A DNA stretch of 64,000 nucleotides from Scolanthus callimorphus (Eukaryota > Cnidaria > Anthozoa > Actiniaria > Edwardsiidae), in assembly GCA_033964015.1 (NCBI GenBank), contig CM066919.1, positions 5,670,101 through 5,734,100 on the forward strand. Direction: 5' to 3'. Below the pieces are notes generated by a model. The model was not told the DNA's origin and did no database searches. It saw nothing but the letters and a program-made list of their open reading frames with translations. Made by a program: the position numbers and the translations under genes. Positions 1 to 11,218 of this stretch are shown here, in pieces (within the stretch, counting starts at the first letter, position 1; each line of letters begins with the position of its first letter).

Positions 1-1074
1 GGAATATTTTGTTTTTCATTCCAAATTGAAAATGGTGGCCAATAGGCGGCCATTTTGGATGTTGTCGTGAGAACGTGGGCCTAACAGAACTAATGCTATT
101 CAATGTAGGGTGTTACCTCTTTTCTATAACAATGATAGGAGCTAGCGTGCACATCAGATGAATATGGAACAGGGGGCGTAAAGGATCTAAGAAGCACCCA
201 TCCACAAATAACGCCTCCTGCTTAAAAGTTGAAAGGGCCAAGATTGCAGTTTATTTGACTTCACAATCGCTGGAACTGGTTGCCCAAAGCGTTCAAACGT
301 GCACCCCTTTACCCCCTTTCTTTATCAGAGCTCCTCATTAAGATAATTCATTGCCACAAGCAAGCAGCTCGGACCAGAAAATCGCTACCATTGCTTGGTC
401 CAGGATCGAAATCAGGACCTTTTGTACACGATGGTGCACTGCCCCACAGAGAGTAAACAGAGCAACTTAAGGTTGGCTCCAAAAGTAGAGAGCGAGACGA
501 TCAAATATTTCTTCTCATGCATTATCTGTAATTTGCAATAATTTAGTAGAAATTGCAGTTGCGAAGACAAATTTTCGCCAGCTTCTTAATTCCCAGGACG
601 ACCATTCGCTACTTCTCAAATTCAATAAATCAAGTTTTTTTTTGTTGATACGCGCAAACGGGGGCGGGGGAAGCAAAACTACGTAAGAGAGATTTATGGT
701 CATGCATCCTCAATACAAATTTGTTTGTCTTAAAACGACTCGAAATTTGAGCTGAATCCACAGATTGTGGCCCAATCTGGTCTTGATATATGCCCTGAAA
801 ATCAACTCATTGGCTTATTGCATTTTTAAACCGCATCGGGGGGTTGAGGACCTCCCTTAAAAAGACCCCCTCCCCTGGAATTTGCACTCGTAAATCAGGC
901 CCCCCTCATGGAATTTCCATTTTTTCTGGCAAAATACCCCTGGAAAATTAATTTAGGTATAAAAAAGTCACTTTTTACCCCTCCCCTTGGATCCAAGCGC
1001 CAGACACACGCCCTCCAATACACCTCCCCTGAAAAGGTCCTCAGCCGCCTCCCCCCCTCCCCCCGATGCGCGGT
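1..1074. other. Intergenic, no gene recognised
   Basis: No open frame here looks like protein. The last 250 bases are C-rich low-complexity sequence made of short runs of Cs next to 'ggaatttcc'-like phrases; similar phrases recur near 51.8, 58.4, 59.2 and 60.5 kb, so this is probably old repeat debris. Confidence 0.5.
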
Positions 1075-1078
1075 TTAA

Positions 1079-2006
1079 CCCTATCCAGCAGACTGGGCTT
1101 TTTTTGACCATCTGTGACTGGGGGGGGGGGGGGGGGGCTAATTCGCCCCCCCCCCCTCTATATCTCTGGAACCACTGGGGCTATGATCATCAAACTTTCA
1201 CACAATGACCATGAGCCTTAAGCAAATCACCACACCTATTTTTGTCACGTGGGAGCAAAATGTGACGTCACAATGACGTCATTCTCAATGCTTTATCAAT
1301 TTTAAATAATTTTAATTAACTTCCAAAAACTTGGTAGATAATACTCTAAAAGCCAACTAATTAACATCAAGATAATGTAAATGTAATAATTTGTGACATT
1401 ACCACATAAATTTTATTAAACTTGCGTCATAATGACGACTTTTGAAAATATTGTCCGCCATCTTGGATCCGCCATCTTGGATTTCATTTAATTTCCATTT
1501 GACTCTTCAGATAAATACTCAATGAGAAAAAAATGTTCAAAATGTACAAAATTCTCATTAAAGAAGTGTTTGAAATTGAAAAAGTTGAATTAAAAGGAAA
1601 TTTGTGAATCCCAGAGCTAGTTTTAGACCATATGTTAAAATGAACAAAATCCCCCTACCCCTCCCCCCCCAAAGATTTTGTGTCAAAATTAATTAGCCTG
1701 TACATAAATTACTAAGGAGTACAAGCTCCGATAGTCATAAATTGGGCAATGTGTCCAACATTAAGCTTGAAATATGAAAAACTCACGTTTTTTCGAGTTT
1801 TGCAAAACATGCATGTCAAAAAGTGGTTGCCATGGAAACTGGGTCGTTGACACTGACATGTCATTGACACCAAAATGTCCCCAGATAAATTTTAGGAAAA
1901 GTCACGAAGTTTCACCATCATAGCTGCAGTGGTTTTAGAGTAATCAGGATTTTACTGGAGGGGGGGCTCGAAAAGCCCCCCCCCCCCCCCCCCAGTCTGA
2001 ATAGGG
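1079..2006. mobile_element. piggyBac-type miniature element
   Basis: A 928-bp non-coding segment is flanked by TTAA at 1075-1078 and 2007-2010. Its ends are inverted: CCCTATCCAGCAGACTGGG on the left matches the complement of the right end (CCCAGTCTGAATAGGG) with small gaps, and both ends carry long homopolymer runs (G then C). TTAA duplication with a CCC start is the hallmark of piggyBac. No transposase is encoded, so it would depend on a transposase elsewhere. Confidence 0.75.
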
Positions 2007-2010
2007 TTAA

Positions 2011-3846
2011 TGCAAATCAGCCATTGCGATGGCCAAATTTCTAGCGTCCTCAATTGGGATAGACAAGATTTCGGAAATATCAGGTTATTTGCTTATTTAC
2101 GTTGGTAGCTATAACCAAGTGTTGGGGACTCGCTCCTCCACCACGATCATTCAAAGGGGTCCCTCACCCCTTATCTTCTTGGTTCTGCATTGCTCCAGCG
2201 AAGTGTGTGAGAAGGGCGATATCTAATATGTTTCACCTCATCGTTTTTGCTATGGCAACGTTTCAATAAATGTTCCCCAACTTCACGAACGTCAAAAAAG
2301 CAACATTAGCATCGACCCCCCTTAATTTGGTTGCCATGGCAACAAGTAATGTCAACACTTTGACAATGGCAGACAAGGCAATTGTGACGTTTGATTGTCT
2401 CATCTCCTTTTCCTTCACGAGAGTATAGTTGAATAAAATGGTTTTGACCCGCGTATAAGCCCCTTAGACCCCAAAATAGCCATAAAAGTGATTGTTAGCC
2501 AGCTGCACGTACATGAAGTGCCCAAAGATATTTTTATATTTTCATGTATATTGGTCCATTGCCTTCACGTCCCTATAGAAACCAGAGATAATCATTGTTG
2601 GAACAAAGCGTAAGAGCAAATTGAAAATCACTAAAATTTACCTTCAGAAAATAGCCCTTGTGTATCCCTTTCTTTTCCTCTCTGTAAAAACTTGAGGTTT
2701 AATCAATTTTAAATGGTTTAAGCGAATTTTGAAAGTTGAAGAGTATCTCTTTCAATAAATGGCAAACAAAATATTCTATATTATAACGCGTTTCGATAAG
2801 GGCTGCCTCAAATCGACTAAAATTGCACAATATCACATGGCCAAAATTGTACCATTTGGGGGTCAAAATGTACCCCCCTTAAATCCGTACATAGAAATTA
2901 TTATGACTCAAACAAATAGTGGTGTCGTGATCTACTCATGGACCACTATCACCTGACCGAGTTTCATCCAAATCGGAGATTTCGAGTTTCCGACCACCAA
3001 TCGATCCACTCTGACAATCGCTCTTAAAAATGGGGAACAGAAAACCTCATCCTATTCTGAAAATACTATGGAATTTTCCTTTACTGCATTGATTTCTTCA
3101 GTATAGCGTCTTTTAAGGCAGACCACCTTGAAAATTAGCGGAGATAGGAGAGAAACTTGGTTGCTAGGGCAACAGTTCTCACGATCACGTGACCCTGGAC
3201 ACGATTAAAAAACGCTATCAACTGCAGACGTTCGTGAAGATTACGAATTTAGGGTCAAAAAGTAGGAAAATTGGCAGTAAGTTTCCCCGTTTTTGATTGA
3301 AAGTAAATTTTAAACGGTACTTACAGATACTCTAAAATTGTGTCTCCATAGCAACTAAATGCATGAAACAGTTAAGGTATTTTGCTAATGTAGTTATTTG
3401 CAAAAACTGCCTTTTGCCTTAAGAATCCGCGTATAAGCCCCACCTCCTTTCAAGTCAGGCCTTAACACACCTGAGAATATAACTTTATTTATCCACGGTA
3501 ATACATTCAGCTGGGCTGCTTTTCAATGGCCGTGTCTAACCAATCCTTAACAGTTCACCTTTCGAAGCATAATGAGGTTTTTTGTAACAGGTATAGAAGA
3601 TGATCGGGACACTAGGGACACTACCTACATTGCTTTATCATAGGCAGCGCAAGGAAAAACTAGCAAAACATGTGCTTATTCTTTCGTCACGAAACTGTAC
3701 GTTCCTTTTATCGCGCATTCTCATATCAAAATATCCCTGGCTCATCACCTCGCTGGGGAGGTTTTCGAATCAGGAAATGACCATGTATGCCCCAAAATTA
3801 ATTGTAGAGTGTAGAAGCCGAGGTCATAGCTACGTGGGAAAACGAC
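2011..3846. other. Intergenic, no gene recognised
   Basis: AT-rich sequence without a convincing ORF. The 14-mer gcgtataagccccw occurs at about 2451 and 3429 in the same orientation, which may mark an old direct duplication or one repeat family. I see nothing else of note. Confidence 0.4.
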
Positions 3847-3849
3847 TAA

Positions 3850-4375
3850 AGGCTGGTTTCTATATAATCTCTTCGATCTCTTCACTCTCGCCAATCGCAT
3901 TCAAAGGCGATCGAAAGCGACTGATGCGATCGGATTGTATCCAGAAATCATTGTTTCGAGACCAGCAGTCATTTTGGTCGCGTACACTTTCACAATGGCG
4001 CGCAAAACATATACCGTTTCCGGGATACGTTGTCACCCAAAAAGCCTATAAGCTTGGTGCGCTAGGAAGTATGGGTAAAGATTTATTTAAATTTCTGTAA
4101 AATATTAGAAACAAACATGCTTGGAAATGTGCTGAAATTTAATCATTTCACCTGTGTTTGCGATAACTGTCTGAATTCAGATCAAACAGTAGCAGTTTAA
4201 ATGCCCCCATCATCCTTTGCGCTTCAAGCTTATAGGCTTTTTGGGTGACAACGTTTCCCGGAAACGGTATATCCTGCGCTCACTTTATGCGATCATATAA
4301 TAAGGAAACATACGATCGCATCGAATCGCATGAATCTGATGCATGAGATCGAACAGATTATATGGAAACCAGCCT
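3850..4375. mobile_element. Harbinger-type miniature element
   Basis: A 526-bp element has terminal inverted repeats starting AGGCTGGTTTCTATATAATC on the left and the near-identical complement on the right. It is flanked by TAA at 3847-3849 and 4376-4378, the 3-bp duplication typical of PIF/Harbinger. A second inverted pair lies inside (about 4008-4060 against 4225-4275). The 166-codon open frame across it (3600-4100) is unlikely to be a gene. Confidence 0.75.
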
Positions 4376-5131
4376 TAACCAACCGAATTGCGGTTTTATT
4401 TTGCCAGATACGTTTCTCAAATGCGAGTGAGCTTGTTTTATGTGCGCATGCGCGTCATATTTTAACCAATCATCAAAGACTCTTAAGTGGCTGTCACAAG
4501 AGCCTCCTCCGTGAAGAGACTAGCCGGGGAGCTCTGGGTACGAGAATGGGTATTGCGTCATCGAGCGAGCGCCCACGGTTCTCCCATTGTCCCCATCCCC
4601 CCTGACCTCGCTTCCAAGCGTTGCTTACAAAGGAAGACGTCGGGAGGAGGTAAGACATCTCGGTCACATTTCATCCATAGTGGTTTGTGGGTCACGATCA
4701 TCGCACTAATCCTTTATTCCTTTCCTGTTCCCAAAGCAATCTTTTTGATGTTTGGAGTACCCCCCGCCTTTTTTCTCAACGCAGTTTTGCTATTTCTTGC
4801 TATTTGTAGCTATTTGTTGGTGATTCGTTCTCTCCTGCGCATCATAATTGCGATATGGTTTGCGTGCAACGTGTCTATCATTTATTAATTATATGACAAA
4901 CGAAATACGTATGGAATAAAGTAACACAAGAAAAACATAAACAATAACATTGGTCATATCCCATGCTTTAATAAAACCAACTATAGCTGCTACATTCATT
5001 TGAATCAGACATTACACTAAGCGTATTCAGTGACATATTGTGAACATATACGCAACTATTCATCTAAATTCTAACAATCTAAAAAGTCCGTTTCGTTTAC
5101 AGTCCATGTGGGATATACGAGGTGTTTTGCT
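4376..5131. other. 3' flank of the collagen gene
   Basis: This contains an open plus-strand stretch (about 4670-4888) with three hydrophobic segments, reminiscent of a membrane-protein fragment but without a family signature I can name. About 4490-4545 resembles 41225-41280 (shared 'gccggggagctctgggta'), so part is repeat-derived. Minus-strand AATAAA-like signals (tttatt on the plus strand) near 4711 and 4879 could serve the collagen transcript. Confidence 0.35.
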
Positions 5132-5619
5132 TCACTTGGTGCAAACCACGCATGTCAGCTCGTACCCGGCTACGTAAGGACCACAAGGCAGTGACCCACA
5201 TACTCCCTCTACAGGGTATAGGAGCGCGCCGTTGCGATTATGACTGGTTCCCGGTACATACTCGGCGGCTCGATCCACACACACGAACTGGGTAGAATGC
5301 TGATGGCCATAATGGGCGGTCATTAGGTACCCGTTGTACTCGCGAGTCCATCCCGAGGGACATTTGCGGCGTGCTGGGATCATCAGCTTGGCCGCGCGCT
5401 GCGGAACGTGACACACAGCACATGGTACATCATGGTTGTGTAGGTACTTTCCTTGAGTGAACGGACTTCGGTCATTTACTTCGTACTCCGCACCATATAT
5501 ATAGCCGCTGCTTTGGTGTCCAGGTGTTGTACCGCGCGCGCTATACTGGGGGTTTTCAGGAAGGCATACGTATTCCGCTGCTCCGCCATGATGGGTATAA
5601 TGCTCGCCTCCAACACGCC
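5132..5619 (-). CDS. Collagen C4-like gene, exon 5 (C-terminal domain)
   Basis: 488 nt ending in TGA at 5132-5134. It encodes the bulk of the C4-like domain with nine of its ten cysteines, including PCAVC, RKCPSGW, QFVCVD and the terminal TCVVC pairs. The acceptor is GCATACAG; phase 1 joins YK to G at the exon border. Confidence 0.88.
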
Positions 5620-8600
5620 CTGTATGCATATTATTTATACGAGGTCACTAGAGCAACTTGTACGTTAGCACATTTTTAGTGTATGAATAAATAATCATCA
5701 GAAAAGAAGCGTCCCTTCGGTAAAAATTGTATAGCTACTGAAAATTATTTTAAGTCTGCCCTCCGGTTCTACAATCAAACTTGCATCATTTGGATATCAG
5801 GGCGGGCGTAGCACTCACTTCATATATTTCTTCAATGGCTGAAATGTTTTTCAACTTATTTTCTCATTGAAAATGAACGGAAACTACACTTCGTAACTGA
5901 AGACTTCGACTGTAACAAGTTGTAAATATAAAGAATATAAAAAAGTAAGAAAAGTGGACTTTGCAACTTTCAAATTCACAGCTTAGTAAAATCATTCATG
6001 TTGCGGGCTTCCTGTGTAGCCAAAAAACCCGGCCAATCAGAACCGTTCCTAGTACTGACACTGTCGCTACAAAGCGAGAGCGCGGCATGGCAAAATCCGT
6101 CTCTTCTTCGTCTCTGGTAAACACGTCATAAAATCTCAGACAAAATAAAACAAAGTATTTTTGAAGTAATCTTTACTCGCAGGGTTACATAATCGATACC
6201 TTTGTAGACGAGTTTTGCTCCTCGAGGACAGGAAGTTCTGCCCCAACGAACATACTTCACGCCTGCCAATCCGCGGGGTCCTTGTGGTCCTTTTGGTCCA
6301 GTCTTTCCTCGGGACCCCTGTGGTCCTTTTCGCCCAGGGATGCCACGGTTTGCCCGTGGTCCTCTTTGCCCTCGATGTCCTCGTTCTCCTTTGGGACCAG
6401 CAGGTCCTGAGGTGGGAAATCGAAAGCAACAAAGGGAACATTATTTGCGTTTTTCAGCTGTAGGCATCGACGTCACAATAGATCAAAACAACCTGTGGAA
6501 GCGTCTCTTGCTTCTAAAAAACATTTTTAGTGCATTCAATTGTATCTATTTCAGCTCCGGCTAGAATCATGCTTGATGTCCCTGCAATAATTTAGATAAA
6601 ATCAATCGTTTTTAGCTCGTGGCTAGTTGCGTAGCAACAGCCAAAGAATTATCGTGGGGACTCGATGTCACTCACTCACTCACTCACTCTTACGTTTAGC
6701 ACGATATTACATAATTTATGCTGAAGTCATCCATCCAATCCTATAGAACAACCTTGAGTAGAACATTCATAAACTGCGAGGTTAGAAACTAATATGTCCC
6801 CCCTGTCGAATAAACTTCAAAATACTATTAACCAAGCGCAGCTAGAAGTGCAGTATTTTTCGATGTTTCGCACGTTTTTCAAGGGGAAAAAATCCACGAG
6901 TTAGCCTACGGCATGCCTTTGATTGATTTCGGTTTCAATTGGATTTAATTGGCCACCTTTTTTGTGGTTATCAGGCTCAAGCCTGTTATTAGCGGAGCTC
7001 CCGCGGGCGCCGAAGGCGCCAGCGTAGCGGAGCCCCATAGCTACATGCAGGAGAAGAAAGAAACAAAACAAAAGTGTATATGCATCGACCTGTTTTGTGA
7101 TGGACTTCCGGTTGTGTGTGTGTCCGTCGTCGCACAGGCAACCCATCAACCACAGTTTATAGCCGAGCTAAATAAAAGGTTTATATCTTTGGAAGGGATG
7201 AACCTCAGACAACCAAACTTGAGTGATGTTGTCTAAGCGGCAAGGGGGGTGCAACTGCATGGTCACGTGGTATGACGTCATCAAAACGAGAAAAGGCTTA
7301 TGTTTTTGGAAGGGATGAACCTTAGACCACCAAACTTGGATGAAGTTGTCTTAGTTGCAAGGGGGGTGCAAAGGCGTGGTCACGTGGTATGACGTCATCG
7401 ATGACGTCATCGAAACGAGAAAAGGCTCATATCTTTGGAAAGGATGAACCTCAGACAACCAACCTTGGATGAAGTTGTCTAAGTGGCAAAAGGGGTGCAA
7501 CAACATGGTCATGTGGTATGACGTCATCGATGACGTCATCAAACGAAAAAAGGCTTATATCTTTGGAAGGGATGAGCCTAAGACAACCAAACTTGGGTGA
7601 AGTTGTCTTAGTGGCAAGGGGGGTGCAAAGGCGTGGTCACGTGGTATGACGTCATCGATGACGTCATCGAAACGAGAAAAGGCTCATATCTTTGGAAGGG
7701 ATGAACCTCAGACACCAAACTTGGGTGAAATTGTCCAAGTGGCAAGGTTGATGCAACAGGATTGTCACGTGGTATGACGTCATCGATGACGTTGTGAAAC
7801 GAGAAAAGGCTTACTTCTTTGGAACGGGATGAACCTCAGACAACCAAATTTGGATGAAATTATCTAGTGGCAAGGGGGTGCAAGTGTTTGGTCACGTGGT
7901 ATGACAGTGACAGGCTATGTACAATGGCGACCTTTTGTCTCATTAAAACAGAAAAATATGTAACTGGGAGCTCCGCTTTTAGCCAGTGGCTAAATCTATT
8001 TATTATATGGATGCCAGTGTTTTACCGGAAACTAAAACACTCGTATTTTCCATATCTTCACTAGTGAAAATATGAAAAAGTTATGTACCGAATGTCCCGG
8101 ATGTGCACGTTGGCAGTGTTGTTTTCCTGACTTCTTCTGCAGTGAAATCTCGCTCGCTCGGTCACACGAGTTTTAAGCCACAAAACTAAGTTTTATGTTC
8201 CTAGTTCTAAAGAGAAAAACCTTATTTCAGCTATGGCAGAGAAAGTTACAGCAACACAAAAAGGGAAATTAGTTCTTAACGACACTGGGGATCAGAAAGA
8301 TTGGAGGGAGCATTTCACAAATAAACACTTTCGACTTTACCAAGTGAGTTGTTCAATTTGTAATATTTTGCCGCTATGTCAATTCTAATCCATATAATAA
8401 AAAGAACATTACACGGTGGCTTGAAGATATGGGTTTCATTTTCTCGTGTCAAAAACAATATTTTACTCACTCGCTGCGCTCGTTCGTAAATATTGTTCTT
8501 GCCACTCGAAAATAAAATCCATATCTTCGCGCCACCGTGTAATATCCTCTATATAATTATATATGTCGATCGATCAAGTTATGTCATTTGCAGTATATTT

Positions 8601-10095
8601 TGCCAAAACGGTCTCTCGCTGCTATTCGCGCTGCCCAATAACATACCAGGTTTTCCAGGGTTTCCATCTCGACCATCACGGCCTGGGAATAAATAGTAAG
8701 ATCAACCAAACTTGCAAAATGTATCAGTATAAGAATAGTAATCTCCCCCAACCAACCCACACAGAGCCCGGCGCTCTATCACTGAGCTAACCGTTCCACC
8801 AAACATAGACGTGTATAGATAGATAGATAAGATAAAGTTTTAAAGGTTTTACTTTCCGCTCCTTGCTTTTTCTTTGACAAAAACCCAGCGCACCGTATGC
8901 AGGTATTGTGTTAAGCCTCTGCTGCTATTATCCTTTTTGATTTTTCGATGGGCCGGTACCTACTCCAAATTTAGTGAAATATAGGGTCCCATAGAGGTAA
9001 AGGCCGGTACCTACCACCAAATTTAATGAAATATAGGGTCCCATAGGGGTATGTACCGGTGCCAACCATCTACTTTTGCAACAATCGGGTCTCAAGGAGG
9101 TATAGACCGGCACCTACCATCTCACAGCAATAACGGGTACCATAAGCGTCGCGGAGAGGGGGTGGGTATCACCCGGTACCTACCACATCTTTGCGAAATA
9201 TCGGGTCCCGTTCGAGTACATATGTTTTGACCGTGTCCCCAAAGGAAGAAAAAAGAATAGAAACCGAAAGAGGACGAAGTAAAAAAGATGAAAACAGTGT
9301 TATGAGTAAGTTCATGTATCGGCAATAAACAATTAGTCGGCGGTCCCGAGCCGGGCGAGCTAAAATCGAGAAGACTTCGTCACAGCGCAATAACTAAAGA
9401 CGAAAAACGTTTGAATTAAAACCGTTTTTTTTTTCAGACCGAGTATGCATTCTTGGTCTTCTTTTGATGCCGATAAACGTTCCCTTGAGTCCTTTATTAA
9501 CCTCTTTGTTCCCGAATGTGTGACTGACCTCTCAGTATCCTTGGAAACCTCGTCAAAAGATTTAATTGATGCACTCTAAGGACGGAGAAGCAGAGAGAAC
9601 AAACAGCGTTATTTATTTATCTATTTGTTATTTCATGACTGAAAAGGGGATCGTTTTTGTTAATGCCTAGCTTCTTAAAGTACATCTTCAATACATCTTC
9701 GGGACGCGCTTAGATAAATTTGGTTTGTCAATCCCTATACTTTATTTTTCCCAGCTGCCCCCATTTTCGCGCTGCCAAAAACTCGCCCGTCAAACTTCTC
9801 GGCGCTTTCTTTGATTCTCAGAGTTTCTTTTCCCTGAAAACACAGGCCCGGAACGTTTGCACAAAGGCTACTGCAAATATATCTGGAGATCATTAGAATG
9901 ACAATTGCATAAATGTCATAACCGAAAAAGGGAACTTCATATTAGATCAACTTACTGTATTTGCAGGGCTCGCATTTTAGCTTCGAGTGCTTGCAGAGTT
10001 TGCGCGGTTGCTTTTGTAGTAGAATTCGCTCTCGCGTACAGGGCCAAGAACATTACACACCACAAGATCTTGAAGGTGTGCTGAGAAAAACCCAT
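5132..10095 (-). CDS. Short-chain collagen C4-like secreted protein (5 exons)
   Basis: Joined exons 10095-9956, 9573-9440, 8682-8647, 6406-6200 and 5619-5132 give 1005 nt, a 334-residue protein, with all phases matching. Residues 1-24 form a signal peptide (start MGFSQHTFKILW). Residues 25-91 are a hydrophilic, charged stretch. Residues 92-151 are 20 Gly-X-Y triplets, with one Gly replaced by Ala at residue 122. Residues 155-334 form a C-terminal domain with ten cysteines, starting YVRWGRTSCP and including a GGAAEYVCLP motif. This layout matches the short-chain collagen C4-like family (sponge spongin-type collagens, also present in cnidarians and molluscs), presumed extracellular matrix proteins. 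Exons 3-5 are strong. Exon 2 uses a weak donor (GTCTGA), and exons could be missing from the 2.2-kb intron. Matrix function is inferred from family. Confidence 0.82.
6200..6406 (-). CDS. Collagen C4-like gene, exon 4 (Gly-X-Y and domain start)
   Basis: 207 nt, phase 1 to phase 1. Sixteen triplets starting GPAGPKGERGHRGQR continue into the globular domain (VKYVRWGRTSCPRGAKLVYK). One triplet is ANR instead of Gly-N-R. Acceptor CACCTCAG and donor GTATCG. Confidence 0.88.
6668..6690 (+). repeat. (TCAC)n microsatellite
   Basis: Five to six TCAC units in intron 4 of the collagen gene. Confidence 0.7.
6991..7981 (+). repeat. Tandem-repeat element with CACGTG/TGACGTCA units
   Basis: Six to seven units of 117-132 bp (starting near 7171, 7288, 7420, 7548, 7674 and 7800) share 'atctttggaagggatgaacc', a G-run, CACGTGGTATGACGTCATCG and usually a second TGACGTCA. 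The array is framed by a GC-rich module with GGAGCTCC at 6993 and the inverted GGGAGCTCCGCT near 7967. The same element lies inverted at 49.37-50.63 kb and degenerate near 60.8-61.55 kb, so it is mobile. It sits in collagen intron 4. Confidence 0.75.
8233..8343 (+). CDS. Possible first coding exon, unknown protein
   Basis: A start codon eight bases after a TTATTTCAG opens 37 codons (MAEKVTATQKGKLVLNDTGD...) ending at CAA|GTGAGT, a good donor. Composition is protein-like, but no family is recognised and no partner exon was found. It lies antisense in a collagen intron just left of a miniature element, so it may be transposon-derived. Confidence 0.25.
8408..8543. mobile_element. Small inverted-repeat element
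   Basis: Ends ATTACACGGTGGC... and ...GCCACCGTGTAAT are inverted and both run into 'gaagatatgg' complements, making a ~136-bp foldback. No coding capacity; superfamily unknown. Confidence 0.6.
8647..8682 (-). CDS. Collagen C4-like gene, exon 3 (Gly-X-Y)
   Basis: A 36-nt exon encoding GRDGRDGNPGKP, between a TTCCCAG acceptor and a GTATGT donor, phase 1 to phase 1. Small multiple-of-9 exons that keep Gly-X-Y phase are typical of collagens. Confidence 0.82.
8953..9235 (+). repeat. 51-bp tandem repeat, about five units
   Basis: Units start CCGGTACCTACC or close variants at 8953, 9004, 9056, 9107 and 9173 and contain 'aaatatagggtccc'. Divergence increases to the right. The last unit, with its 'gttcgagta..atgttttgacc' tail, has a relative at about 23822-23885, so the repeat is dispersed. 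Confidence 0.7.
9440..9573 (-). CDS. Collagen C4-like gene, exon 2 (charged linker)
   Basis: 134 nt entered in phase 2 after ...TTAGAG and left in phase 1 at CTCG|GTCTGA. It is open, rich in Lys, Glu and Ser, and ends ECILG, which runs directly into the first Gly-X-Y triplet of exon 3. The phase match with both neighbours supports it; the non-consensus donor is the weak point. Confidence 0.6.
9956..10095 (-). CDS. Collagen C4-like gene, exon 1 (signal peptide)
   Basis: 140 nt, residues 1-46 plus two bases. The start codon was chosen because it begins a basic-hydrophobic signal peptide with a plausible cleavage after ARANS. The exon ends in a strong GTAAGT donor. The downstream TTKATAQTLQALEAKMRALQ stretch could form a short coiled coil that helps chain association. 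Confidence 0.75.
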
Positions 10096-11218
10096 CTTGA
10101 GGATTTTCCCAAAAAAGTCAGCGTGTATAGAAATAATATTCAGGATGCGATGGCTTCTTCACAATGAATCCCGATCTTCTATTCGTACGAATAACATCTC
10201 CTTTCCCTTTTGCGCACACGAAATTTCATGTTTTAAGACAATTTAGTATTGTGACCTTTAGAATTGCTTCAACCAATCGAGCAGTTATTTTTTGTCTTCT
10301 TACTCGTCTCTAGTTATTGCCATTTTCATTTTTATTGCCATTTTTGCAAACTCTATGCCAACTAACAAACAGCGGTTTGGCTTCCGTCAATCAAACGTTA
10401 GTGAACAGCTCTGGGTCATTTCACGCTGAATTTGAGAGTCTTTTTAACTAGTAAGGACTAGGTGAGCCTTAAAATCATACTTTCCACCATAAAATCAAAT
10501 GAAAGTTGGAAAAATCATTGCGTCTGTCTAAAAGGTTTGATTGACGGAACCCAAACGCAGGGCGAGGTTCGGAAATGTCAAGTGGGAGTTCGCAGAACTA
10601 TGAAAATGGCAGTACACTACTGTCGTAATGCCGGCTTTGTCTGAATTTTCCGGGTTGGGGTCGCCAAGAAATATCAACATGCTTTCTTTTTCTTTTTGAT
10701 CATTGAACCTTTATTATTTAAAATTGTTCAGTTATTAGCTATTCAAAACTAACTTTTATCTTTGAGAATGGCGAAAACAAAAGTGAGCGACGCTCCCTCG
10801 CAGCTCTATGAACTGTATGAATTAAAAACGTTTACATTTATTGCGAGCAGAACAGAGGCTGCAACGACAAATCGACTGCGAGCTTCACGTCCTCTCTAGA
10901 AAGTTCAATGATGTTCTTCTGTATACTTTGATGGTGAAGTGATATATTTGCATCGCCGTCAGGTTTTTAAAACAACAGCTTTTAATAAGCAAGGATAATT
11001 ATGCACTGGCAAGGGCAAATCTGAAAGGTCTCACTCGAAATTCAAATTGAGCCCAACTGTGGCTCTCGAGCGAAATTTGCAAACAAACTAAAGCGTAAAT
11101 TTTGTGCCATTCCATTTATTTTCCGAACTCTTTCTGCAATGCTCTTTTTAATTGTCTAAGTAAGTAAATTGTGTTCGATTTAACAATTATTCCTCGAGCC
11201 CGAATGAGCTGCAGACTG
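10096..11218. other. Upstream region of the collagen gene
   Basis: Presumed promoter side of the minus-strand collagen gene. No clear TATA box or gene was found. Confidence 0.35.

Noticed and set aside
365..465. tRNA-derived SINE-like segment on the minus strand with a B-box-like ggatcgaaatc
   Set aside because: No cloverleaf can be drawn and no second copy is seen in the window.
3600..4100. 166-codon plus-strand ORF
   Set aside because: It crosses the left border of the Harbinger-type element and has no recognisable domain.
5453..5668. Plus-strand ORF opposite the collagen exon
   Set aside because: Shadow of the C4-like domain coding sequence on the minus strand.
7150..7960. CRISPR-like array
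   Set aside because: Units are contiguous tandem repeats without unique spacers, in a eukaryotic genome.
8730..8800. tRNA gene on the minus strand (GGTTAGCTCAGTGATAGAGC)
   Set aside because: The D-arm-like stretch is convincing, but there is no T-arm (GGTTCGA) or acceptor stem; at most a tRNA fragment.
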